A stretch of 64,000 bases of DNA from Pseudomonadota bacterium (GTDB lineage: Bacteria > Myxococcota > Myxococcia > Myxococcales > Myxococcaceae), in NCBI GenBank assembly GCA_023423535.1, contig JAFAFL010000106.1:35476-99475 (forward strand). The letters run 5' to 3'. Each line of letters opens with the position of its first letter. Position 1 is the stretch's first letter. The notes under the pieces are model-generated. The model was not told the origin of the DNA. It did no database searches and worked only from the letters and a program-made list of their open reading frames with translations. Shown piece by piece: positions 1 through 8,759 of this stretch. Both the position numbers and the translations under genes were made by a program.

Positions 1-1002
1 CCCGAGGTGGAGCGTTTGCTGAAGGCGTACCTCGTCATCCGCCTGCTCTCCGGCGGCGCGGTGGTGGGCCAGGAGGCGCTGGCGAACTACTACGGCGGGC
101 TGGGCAACACGCGGCTGCCGATGATCGTGAACCTCTGCTCGATGGTGCTCAACGTCTTCGGGAACTGGGTGCTCATCGACGGGCGGCTGGGGATGCCGGC
201 GCTGGGCGTGGCGGGTGCGGCGTGGGCCAGCGCGATCGCGAGCATCGTCTCCTTCCTCGGCTTCTTCGCCTTCTTCCTCGCCGAAGGCCGCAGGACCGGC
301 CGCGTCTTACCGAGGCTGCGCGCCGACGAGTGGTGGCGCACGCTGCGCTTCGGGCTCCCGTCGGGCCTCAACTGGTTCTTCGAGTTCTTCGGCTTCCTCT
401 TCTTCGTCAACGTCGTCGTCGCCGGGCTGGGGACCACTGCGCTGGCCGCGATGATGGGCGTGATGCAGCTCAACTCGGTGGCGTTCATGCCCGCGTTCGC
501 CATCGCCTCGGCGGGCGCGATCGTCGTGGGCCAGGCCATCGGCGCGAAGGCGCACGACGAGGTACCGGCCGCGGTGCGCAGGACCTTTCTGCTCGCGGGC
601 ACGTGGCAGGGTTTGGTGGGCGTGGCCTTCGTGGCGGTGCCGGCGATCCTCTTCGCGCCGCTCGCGCGGGGAGAGGGCTCGGAGGAGCTGCTCGCGGTGG
701 GCGCGCGCATGCTGTCCCTGTCCGCCGCGTGGATGCTCTTCGACGCCGCGGCCACCACCCTCGCCGAGGCGCTCCGCGCGGCCGGCGACACCGCCTTCAC
801 CCTGTGGGCGCGCGTGGTGCTCGCCTGGGGCGTGTTCGTGCCGGGCGGGTGGATCAGCGTCCGCCTGCTCGGTGGTGACGAGCTCGTCGCCCTCTTCTGG
901 CTCACCGCGTACCTCGCGCTGCTGGCGGCGGTGCTCTGGTGGCGCTTCCGCCGAGGGACGTGGCGGCTGTTCGATTTGGTGGGCGAGCACCCTACACGGT
1001 AA
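1..1002 (+). CDS. MATE family efflux transporter, C-terminal part (5' truncated by window)
   Basis: The open frame runs in from the window edge, so the true start is upstream; the first internal GTG is at 7. The visible 330 or so residues hold seven to eight hydrophobic helices with Gly/Ala-rich turns. A 'VVGQAIGAKAHDE' element, followed by an Arg-rich cytoplasmic loop, is typical of the second half of MATE (multi-antimicrobial extrusion) proteins. These inner-membrane antiporters export organic cations or drugs using Na+ or H+; the substrate cannot be told here. The protein ends 9 bases before the kinase gene, so the two could be co-transcribed. Family call good, substrate unknown. Confidence 0.85.
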   Translation, partial: PEVERLLKAYLVIRLLSGGAVVGQEALANYYGGLGNTRLPMIVNLCSMVLNVFGNWVLIDGRLGMPALGVAGAAWASAIASIVSFLGFFAFFLAEGRRTGRVLPRLRADEWWRTLRFGLPSGLNWFFEFFGFLFFVNVVVAGLGTTALAAMMGVMQLNSVAFMPAFAIASAGAIVVGQAIGAKAHDEVPAAVRRTFLLAGTWQGLVGVAFVAVPAILFAPLARGEGSEELLAVGARMLSLSAAWMLFDAAATTLAEALRAAGDTAFTLWARVVLAWGVFVPGGWISVRLLGGDELVALFWLTAYLALLAAVLWWRFRRGTWRLFDLVGEHPTR

Positions 1003-1011
1003 GAACCGGGG

Positions 1012-2550
1012 ATGAGCCGGGACTGGCAGGACGCGCTCCAGACGGTGGTCTACGAACGGGAAAGCGGAGCGGCTTCGGCCTCCTCCGTTGGCCCGCGCAA
1101 CGAGGTCGCGCCGCAGCCGGTGCAGCGCCTCGAGGATCGCGGGCAGATCGGCTCCGGTGGGATGTGCGCCGTGCACCGCGCCTTCGACCGCACGCTGCAG
1201 CGGGACGTGGCGCTGAAGGTGATGCACAAGGAGCGCGCCGCCAAGCCGGACGCGGCGAAGCGGTTCGTGGAGGAGGCGCAGCTCACCGCACAGCTCGACC
1301 ACCCGCACGTGGTGCCGGTGCACGACCTCGGCATGACCCCGGACGGGCGCCCGTTCTTCACCATGAAGGTGGTGGAGGGCCGCACCTTCGAGGAGCTGCT
1401 GCAGGCGCGCGACTTCTCCATCTCCGACACCCGTTCGCTCGGAAGTGCGCTGCGCGTCTTGCTGAAGGTCTGCGACGCGGTGGCCTGGGCGCACAGCCGC
1501 GGCGTGCTGCACCTCGACCTCAAGCCACTGAACGTGATGGTCGGCACGCACGGCCAGGTGCACGTGATGGACTGGGGCATCGCGCGGAAGCTCGAGGACC
1601 TGCGCAAGAACCCCACCGCCACCCGCGTCGCCGGCACCCGCGGCTACATGGCGCCGGAGCAGGCGCGCGGACAGCTCGGGGCGCTCGATGCGCGGACGGA
1701 CGTGTTCGCGCTGGGCGCGATCCTCTACCGGATCCTCGCCGGCTTCCCTCCGCACGGAGAGCTCGACAGGGATTCGGCGCTGGCGCGGATGCGGCTCGGC
1801 GACCTGCCGCCGCCGGACGCGTTCGGCGCGGAGGACCGCTTCATGCCGCGGAGGCTGGTGGCGATCTGCGTGAAGGCCACCCGCGCGCAGCCCGAGGAGC
1901 GGTACCAGACGGTGGAGAGCTTCCAGGAGGAGCTGGAGGACTTCCTCACCGGCGCCTCACGCTTCCCCACCACCTCGTATCGCGCGGGCGCGGAGATCAT
2001 CCGCGAGGGCGACCGCGGCGACGCGGCCTTCATCATCGTCCGCGGCCGCTGCCAGGTGTTCAAGGGACAGGGCCCGGAGCGCGTGCCGCTTCGCGTGCTC
2101 GACCGCGGAGACATCTTCGGCGAGACGGCGATCCTCACCTCCGCCGCGCGCACCGCCACCGTCATCGCGCTCGAGGACTCGCTGCTGGCGGTGGTCAGCC
2201 GCGAGGCGCTGGAGGAGGAGCTGGGCAGATCGCCGCTCGGACAGCAGGCCATCCACGCGCTGGCGGACCGGTTCGCGGATCTCGATCAGCGGGCCACCGC
2301 GCTCACCGCGAGGCTCGCCGCCAGTGAGCTGCGCGAAAGCGTGCTGCGCTGGTTCGTCCTCCACGGCGCGCCTGTTGCGAAGACCGACACCGACGGTCCC
2401 GAGCAGCGTCGCGCCGCCCCGTGGCGCGAGCTGTGCGCGTCGCTGATGAAGCAGACCGGGTTTGGCGCGGAGGACGTGGTCGCGCGCGTGGCCGCGCTCG
2501 GCGGCTTCAGCATCGACGCGGGCGCTGACCGCATCGAGTGGGCGCCCTAG
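1012..2550 (+). CDS. Ser/Thr protein kinase fused to a cyclic-nucleotide-binding domain
   Basis: 512 residues. Kinase domain about 35-315: glycine loop GSGGMC (47-52), lysine K69 in VALK, glutamate near 87-88, catalytic HLDLKPLN (167-174, Asp169), metal-binding DWG (187-189) in place of DFG, and APE (214-216). The catalytic loop is HLD rather than HRD, so it is formally a non-RD kinase, though Lys and both Asp are kept and activity is plausible. From about 320 a cNMP/CRP-like beta-roll follows, with 'GDIFGETAILTSAARTATV' matching the phosphate-binding cassette. The C-terminal 100 residues are helical and unassigned. Likely a cytoplasmic kinase gated by a cyclic nucleotide or another ligand; targets unknown. 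There is no transmembrane helix. Confidence 0.9.
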   Translation: MSRDWQDALQTVVYERESGAASASSVGPRNEVAPQPVQRLEDRGQIGSGGMCAVHRAFDRTLQRDVALKVMHKERAAKPDAAKRFVEEAQLTAQLDHPHVVPVHDLGMTPDGRPFFTMKVVEGRTFEELLQARDFSISDTRSLGSALRVLLKVCDAVAWAHSRGVLHLDLKPLNVMVGTHGQVHVMDWGIARKLEDLRKNPTATRVAGTRGYMAPEQARGQLGALDARTDVFALGAILYRILAGFPPHGELDRDSALARMRLGDLPPPDAFGAEDRFMPRRLVAICVKATRAQPEERYQTVESFQEELEDFLTGASRFPTTSYRAGAEIIREGDRGDAAFIIVRGRCQVFKGQGPERVPLRVLDRGDIFGETAILTSAARTATVIALEDSLLAVVSREALEEELGRSPLGQQAIHALADRFADLDQRATALTARLAASELRESVLRWFVLHGAPVAKTDTDGPEQRRAAPWRELCASLMKQTGFGAEDVVARVAALGGFSIDAGADRIEWAP

Positions 2551-2556
2551 CCCTCT

Positions 2557-4947
2557 TCAGCCTCCGTCGGCTGCGTTTGCCGGGGGCGTCGTCTCCGGCA
2601 CCTCGAACCCGCCCACGTCCACGCGCGCGTCGGTCAGGGGCGTGCCGTGCGCGTCGAAGAGGGGAACCCGGCTCCCGTCACCCGACGCGTGCCACAGCCC
2701 CACGTGCACCCGCCAGCTCCCCGCCTTCCAGTCGTGCGCGCTGACCCCGAACGAGTCACGAAGGAGCACGCCGCGCGGCGCGTTCTTGAAGAAGTAAGTG
2801 CCCGCCACCACCTCGTGGTCCGCGCTCTTCCGGTCGGAAGGTCCGGGCAGGTGCACGAAGATCCCCACCGACCGCGGCACCGGGCCGTCCACCACCCAGT
2901 AGAGCTCCAGCGGAACGATCCCGCGTTCGTCCGGCGCCGCCGGTACGCGAGCGGCCACCAGGCGCACCGGCAGGGCAAAGCGCACGTCGAGCGGCGTCGC
3001 GTCCGTCGGCAGCGCCTCCACCACGATGGGGCCGCCGTCCGGGTTCGTCAGCCTCGGCGCGAGCACCGGCTCCTTCCACATCGCCGCCACCGCTGCCGTC
3101 GCCCCGAGCGGCAACAGGCCCAGCCCCACCGCGAGCCACGCACCGATCGACGCGCGCTGCGTTCGCCTCGCGAAGGTGACCGCGCCCACGGCCAGGATCA
3201 GCGCGAGCAGCGACACCGCCGCGCCCCCGATCGCGCTCCTCGGCAGAAAGCGCAGGGTGACCGTGTGCAGGCCCCCGGGCACGTCCACCGCGAGCAGCCC
3301 CTCGTGCGACACGGCAGTGCCCACGTCCGCGCGCCAGCCCGGGTGGTAGTTCTGGTTCACCAGCACCCGCGCCGGCCGCTCTGCGTCCACCCGAAGCACG
3401 AGCCGGTTCGGCGTCCACTCGACTCGCTCCACCGTCGCCGCGTCGGGCTCCAGCGCGTACTCCTCCGCCGGCAGGTTTCCCCCGAGCAGCGGGGACATGG
3501 GCACTGGATAGGCCTCACCGCAGGAGAGCGAGCCGCGGTCGATGGCGGTGAAGTGCAGCGAGACCCACCGGTTGCCTCGGGCCTGGGCGAAGGGCTGGGG
3601 CTCGCGCGGGAGCGTGTACCCGAGCTCCGTGCGGCGCGTGAGGGCGTCGAACGCGTGCAGCTGGAAGCCCCAGCCGCCGAGCACGAGCAGCACCGCCAGC
3701 GGGCCCACGACGGCCATCACGCGCGGCAGCCGCAGACCCAGCGCGGTCTCGGAGCGGGCCCGCCGCAGGAGCACACCCACCGCGAAGAGCCCCAGCGCCG
3801 CCAGCTCCGCGAGGTAGAGCCCGGCGAACACGAGGAAGCGCGCGGGATAGCGGATCGTCTCGTACACCGGCAGCGAGCGCAGCGCCTCGAACGCCGAGGG
3901 CCGCACCGCGTAGCCGGTGGCCAGCCAGAATGCGAGGCCGAGCCCCAGCAGCGGGAAGACCGCACGAAGGCGCGTGCCCCGCGTGGCGAACGCAGCGAGG
4001 GCGAAGACCCCCGCCACCGGGGCGACAAAGAAGGTGCCGCTGTCGCTGCGCGCGTCCGACGAGGCGAGCCCGAAGAACATCCGCAGGAGGTCACCCGCGG
4101 CGTGCTTCGGGCTGCCGGCCATCACCCGCGGGCCCTGCGCCATCGTCTCCAGCACCGGCCAGAAGCGGAAGAGGCAGAGCCCCACGGTGAAGAGCGCGCC
4201 CGCCACGAGCAGCGGCACCGCCACCGACAAGGGCGCTCGCCGCTTGCGCTCCAGCAGCGCGCGGGCCGCCTCCAGCACGACGAAGATCGCAGAGAGCGGC
4301 ACCGGATAGGTTCCGCCGAACCCGAGCATCAGCGCAAAGGCGAGCCCGGTGTAGAGCAGCCCGTCCGCCCTCCCGCGCACGAGCCGCGTCACGCCCACCA
4401 GCGCCCACGGCAGCAGCAGGTACCCGAGAAACTGCACCCACCCGAGCGACCAGCTGAACGCGAAGTGCCCGCTGAGCACGAAGAGCGGCGCCGCGAGCAC
4501 GGCCCCCAGCGCGGTCCGCGAGCGCAGCCGCACATAGCGGTGGAAGCCCTCCATCCCCAGCACGAGGAAGAGCAGCAGCATCGCGCCCTCGGAGGCGCGC
4601 GCGCCCATGGCGAACGAGAGCAGCGTCGCCGGCGAGGCCGACTTCGACTGCGGGTTGCCGGGCAGGTACATCCCGCCGCAGCTCCAGGGGTTCCACAGCG
4701 GCCACTGCCCGTACTCGCGCAGGCTGCGCTCGGCGACGATGTCGTAGGTGTGGAGGACGTGGGCGTCGCGGAACTCGTTCGTGCGCCCGAGCCCTCCCAG
4801 GGCCGTCCACGAGCCCACCAGCGCGAGCAGCGAAAACAGCGCCAACCGCACCGGGGCCCGCCGCACGAAGGCCCCAGCGAGCCGCCAGAGCCCGGAGAGC
4901 CGACGCACGCCAGTCCCCACTTCCCTCTCCGCCTCCGGCGCACCCAT
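2557..4947 (-). CDS. YfhO-like multi-pass membrane protein
   Basis: 796 residues with about ten to twelve hydrophobic helices in the first 580 residues. An early extracytoplasmic loop carries 'PLWNPWSCGGMYLPGNPQ' (about 81-98), the hallmark loop of YfhO/GT-C-fold membrane proteins. A 'NQNYHPGWRAD' element near residue 530 is also typical of YfhO family C-terminal domains. After the last helices comes a soluble beta-rich region of about 170 residues. YfhO proteins are linked to lipoteichoic-acid or other cell-envelope glycosylation in Firmicutes; the role in a Gram-negative is unknown. It is the last gene of a minus-strand group behind the 133-residue protein (5-base gap) and the giant repeat protein, so it may modify the envelope or secreted protein. 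That link is inference. Confidence 0.8.
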   Translation of the reverse strand: MGAPEAEREVGTGVRRLSGLWRLAGAFVRRAPVRLALFSLLALVGSWTALGGLGRTNEFRDAHVLHTYDIVAERSLREYGQWPLWNPWSCGGMYLPGNPQSKSASPATLLSFAMGARASEGAMLLLFLVLGMEGFHRYVRLRSRTALGAVLAAPLFVLSGHFAFSWSLGWVQFLGYLLLPWALVGVTRLVRGRADGLLYTGLAFALMLGFGGTYPVPLSAIFVVLEAARALLERKRRAPLSVAVPLLVAGALFTVGLCLFRFWPVLETMAQGPRVMAGSPKHAAGDLLRMFFGLASSDARSDSGTFFVAPVAGVFALAAFATRGTRLRAVFPLLGLGLAFWLATGYAVRPSAFEALRSLPVYETIRYPARFLVFAGLYLAELAALGLFAVGVLLRRARSETALGLRLPRVMAVVGPLAVLLVLGGWGFQLHAFDALTRRTELGYTLPREPQPFAQARGNRWVSLHFTAIDRGSLSCGEAYPVPMSPLLGGNLPAEEYALEPDAATVERVEWTPNRLVLRVDAERPARVLVNQNYHPGWRADVGTAVSHEGLLAVDVPGGLHTVTLRFLPRSAIGGAAVSLLALILAVGAVTFARRTQRASIGAWLAVGLGLLPLGATAAVAAMWKEPVLAPRLTNPDGGPIVVEALPTDATPLDVRFALPVRLVAARVPAAPDERGIVPLELYWVVDGPVPRSVGIFVHLPGPSDRKSADHEVVAGTYFFKNAPRGVLLRDSFGVSAHDWKAGSWRVHVGLWHASGDGSRVPLFDAHGTPLTDARVDVGGFEVPETTPPANAADGG

Positions 4948-4952
4948 CGGCG

Positions 4953-5354
4953 CTACTCGTAGTACGCGCGCGGCTTGATGGGGGACGCGTTCGCCTTGCG
5001 CGGCGGCGAGACCTCATGACGCCGCAGGTCCTCGTCCACCGCGCGGAACACGTCCGACACTGGCACGTTGCGTTGCGCCGCGGCCGTGACCGCCCACTGC
5101 CGCTCGGTGGCGTGGAAGTCGTCCTCCTGGCTCCAGAGGTCCTGCGGAAACCGGCGCATGGTGTTCACGCGCCACTGAGGCTCGGCCTGCCGCGCCGCCT
5201 CACCGAGCGCGACCCGCTCCGTCTCTGCGAGCCGCCTCTGCGGGTGCCGCTCCGGCGCGGTGTAGATCCGCGCCAGCGCCACGGCCCAGATGACGGCGAG
5301 CGCGCCCCAGGCCAGCGGGCGCGCCCACCTCTGCTCGTGCTTCAGCAGGCCCAC
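4953..5354 (-). CDS. Small membrane-anchored hypothetical protein
   Basis: 133 residues from a GTG start at 5354. One N-terminal transmembrane helix (about 13-30), then a charged, Arg/Glu-rich extracytoplasmic or periplasmic region without motifs I recognise. It sits between the giant MYXO-CTERM gene (stop 3 bases upstream of this start) and the YfhO-like gene (5 bases downstream), so the three are almost certainly one transcript. Probably an accessory protein of that operon. Function unknown. Confidence 0.7.
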   Translation of the reverse strand: MGLLKHEQRWARPLAWGALAVIWAVALARIYTAPERHPQRRLAETERVALGEAARQAEPQWRVNTMRRFPQDLWSQEDDFHATERQWAVTAAAQRNVPVSDVFRAVDEDLRRHEVSPPRKANASPIKPRAYYE

Positions 5355-5357
5355 CGG

Positions 5358-8300
5358 CTAGGCCTGACGGCGGCGGCGGCGCAGCGCGGGCACCGCCAGC
5401 CCCGCGAGCAGCCACAGCAGCGTCGGACCACCCACCGCCGAGCAGCCGCCCTCCTTGTCCTCCGGCTTGGCGAGGCCGTTGCCCACCACGCCCACCGACA
5501 GCTCCGGCTGGCTCTGGCCGTCCACCGTCACCGTGACGCTCCCGGTGGCCGTCCCCGCCGCGGTGGGCGCGAACGTCACCTGGAAGCTGACCTGGCCGTT
5601 GGCGGGCACCGTCGTCGGCGCGCCGGGCTCCACCGTGAAGGCCGGGTGGGTGCTGCCGTAGCTCGCGATCTGCACCGGCTGGCCTGTCTTGTTCGACAGG
5701 GTGAGCTCCTGGGTCATCTGCGAGCCCACCTGCACCTCGCCGAAGTCGCGCGTGCCGGACGGGCTCTCGAGGACGCGGCTCACCGAGTTGCCGGTCAGCG
5801 TCACCGTCACGCCCGCCACCCGCGTGTCCGCCGCGCCGAGGCGCAGCGTGCCGGTGTGGGTGCCACCGCTCTGCGGGCGGTAGGTCACGTTGGCGGTCAC
5901 CGTGCCGTTGGCCTCGATCGCAGTCGCGCTGAAGGAGACCGCGAAGTCCGCCACGTTCGCGCCGCCGAGCTGCGCGGGCGACAGGGGAAGGCTCTCGGCG
6001 GAGAGGTTCGTCAGCGTGATCTCCACCGGAGCGCTCGGCGAGCCCTGGCGGCGCACGCCGAAGTCCACCGTGGCCGGCGTGACCGAGAAGACCTCGCTGA
6101 TGCCCAGCGCGGTGAGGTCCACCTGCGCGGTGCCCGCCCCCGTCGCGTCCGACTGGATGTTCAGCCGCGCCGCGACCTCACCCGCCGTCGCCGCCGTCAC
6201 CACCACCGACACCGTGCGGCTGCCCCCGGCCGGAACCGAGAAGGGCCCGTTCGGCTGCGCGACCGCAAAGGACGACGCGTTCATCCCCGTCAGCGCGACC
6301 GAGAAGACCTGCAGCGGCGCGTTGCCCGGGTTGTGCAGCTGCAGCGTCCGCGCGGACGACGTGCGGCCGACGACCTGCGCCCCGAACGACAGCGTGGTGT
6401 CCGAGAGCATGAGCGTCGGCGCGATGCCCTCGCCCGCCAGCGAGAGCTGCACGGTGGGGTTCTGCGGATCGTCGGTCAGCACCGTGAGCTGCGCGTTCGC
6501 CGCGCCCACCGCGTTGGGGGTGAAGGTGACGCCCACCACCCGGCCCGGCGCGTTCGGCTGCAGCGTGACCGGGACGATGCCCGGCTGCCGCGAGAAGCGC
6601 GCCGCGTCCGGCCCGGTGAAGGTGAGGTCGGTGATCGTCAGCGGGCCGGTGCCGGTGTTCTGCATCACGAAGGTGCGGATCTCCGCCTGACCCACGCGCA
6701 CCTGACCGAAGGAGAGGTTCAGCGGGCTCACCGAGACGCTCGGCGACTGGCCGATGCCCGCGACCTGCACCTGCACCGACGGCTGCAGCGGGTCGTTGGA
6801 GACGACGGTCAGCGTGGACGCGCGCGCGCCGCCGATCGTGGGCTGGAAGGTGAGGCCCACCTTCAGCGATGCACCCGGCGCCACCGTGGCCGGCACGGAG
6901 GTGGTGGTCCCGAACTCCGCCGCCGCGCCGCCGCTGAAGGTCAGCCCGGTGATGGAGAGCGGCGTGTTGCCGCTGTTCGAAACGGTCAGCGTTCCGTGCC
7001 CGGTCCCGCCGAGGTTCACCGCGCCGAAGTTGAAGCTCGTGGCGCTGAGCGACTTCACCGCGCCCACGCCCTCGCCCGACACCGGCACCGAGAACGTCCC
7101 CGCCGGGTAGGTGTTCGAGGCCACCGTCAGCAGCGCCGAGCGCGGCCCCACGGTGGTCGGCGCGAACCGCACGTCGAAGGTCTGCGTCCCGCCCGCCGCC
7201 ACGGTGAACGGCACCGCCGGCGCGCCCTGGATCGTGTACTCGCCCGCCGCCCCGCCGCCGAGGCTCAGCGCGCTGACCGTGAGGGGCGCGTCACCGGCGT
7301 TCGTCAGCGTGAGCGTGCTCGTTCCGGAGGAGCCCAGCGCCACACTGCCCAGCGACACGCTGGACGGCGAAAGCTGCGCGATGGGCGCGGTGGCGGTCGC
7401 GGTGAGCGTGAGCACCCGCGGCGCACCGGAGGCGTCGCTGGGGATGCTGATCGTTCCCTGCGCGGGGCCCGGCGCCGCCGGCACGAAGGTGACGGTGTAG
7501 TTGCCCGTGCCGCCCGCCGCGAGCTGTCCCGCGACGAGGGTGGTGGTGAAGGGCCCGGTCACCGTCGGCGCCAGCAGGTTCAGCGGCGCGGTTCCGTTGT
7601 TGGAGATGGAGAAGGCGACCGGCGCGCTCTGCTGCCCGACGACGACCGACGGGAAGGTCAGCGCGGTGGGCGAGAGCTGCAGCTGCGGCTCGGTGCCGTT
7701 GCCACTGAGCGAGACCTGGTGCGGCGAGCCCGGCGCGTCGCTGTGCACGAAGAGGGTGCCGGTGTGGCTGCCCGGGCTCGGCGGATTGAAGGTCACGTTG
7801 AACTGCGTGCTCTGCCCCGCGTTCACCACGACGCCCGCGAGCCCGCTCACGCCGAACGGACCGCTGGTCGAACCGCCGGTCACCGTCAGCGGCGCGTTGC
7901 CGGTGTTGGAGAGCGTGATCGAACGGGTGGCCGGCGCGCCGCCGAAGCCCCAGTCGCCGAAGGACACGGTCGTCGGGTTCAGCGAGACCGCCGGATCCGC
8001 GCCGGTCACCGACAGCGTCACGGTGTGCGGGCTGTTCGGCGCGCTGCTCTGGATGACGAAGGTGCCGGTGTGGCTGCCGATGGACGGCGGCGTCGTCGCC
8101 ACCTGGAACACGACCTGCCCGTTCGGCTGCACCGTCGTCGGCAGCGCGGGGCCGCCCACCAGCGAGAAGGGCCCGGTGAACGAGGTGGAGTTGATCGTCA
8201 CCGCGGTCTGGCCCTGGTTCTCGAAGGTCACGTTCAGCGGCGCGCTGGTCACCGCCACCTTGCGCCCGCCAAAGGCCAACGACGTCGGCGACAGCTGCAC

Positions 8301-8759
8301 GCCGGCGAGGGTGAACGCGGTGTTGCCGCCGTTGAACTGCACCCACGTGCTCGTGCCCGGGAAGGAGCCGATGTAGGCCTCACGCACCTGCCACTGGTAG
8401 GCGCCCGCCGCGAGCCCGCTCACCTCGATGAACGGGTACTCCTGCAGCACGCCAGTGGGCTTCGCCATCGGCGTGGACATGTGCGTGGGCGTGCCGGTGA
8501 ACGGCGTGCCCACCGGCCGGATCTCCAGGTGGAGCTGGTAGGTCGGCGTCGTCGAGTCAAACGTCGCCGGGTCCGAAGAGGCGGTGATCCGCACCGCGTT
8601 GCCCGGCACCGTACCGCCGCCGGGAATGTTCGCTCCGCCCAGCGTCTCCTGCTTCAGCGACAGCGGCGGCAGCGGGTGGCTCGCCCAGGCGTTGCCCGCC
8701 CCGAGCACCACCAGCAGCGGCGCGATGCCCGCGAGGAACTTCGCCATCGTCTTCTTCAT
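5358..8759 (-). repeat. Unit 2 of gene-scale tandem duplication (1,133 codons plus stop)
   Basis: Downstream copy, beginning with its own signal peptide (MKKTMAKF..., cleavage near AWA-SHP) and the same 'HP(V/L)(A/P)PL(T/S)L' mature start as unit 1. Its nine ASH domains (FGGRKVA, FGDWGFG, FPSVVVG, LGSVALG, FGAVNLG, FGQVRVG, FGAQVVG, FGVRRQG, FGEVQVG) pair one-to-one with unit 1. A purine-rich TGGGGGAACG directly precedes its ATG, which resembles a retained ribosome binding site. Confidence 0.8.
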
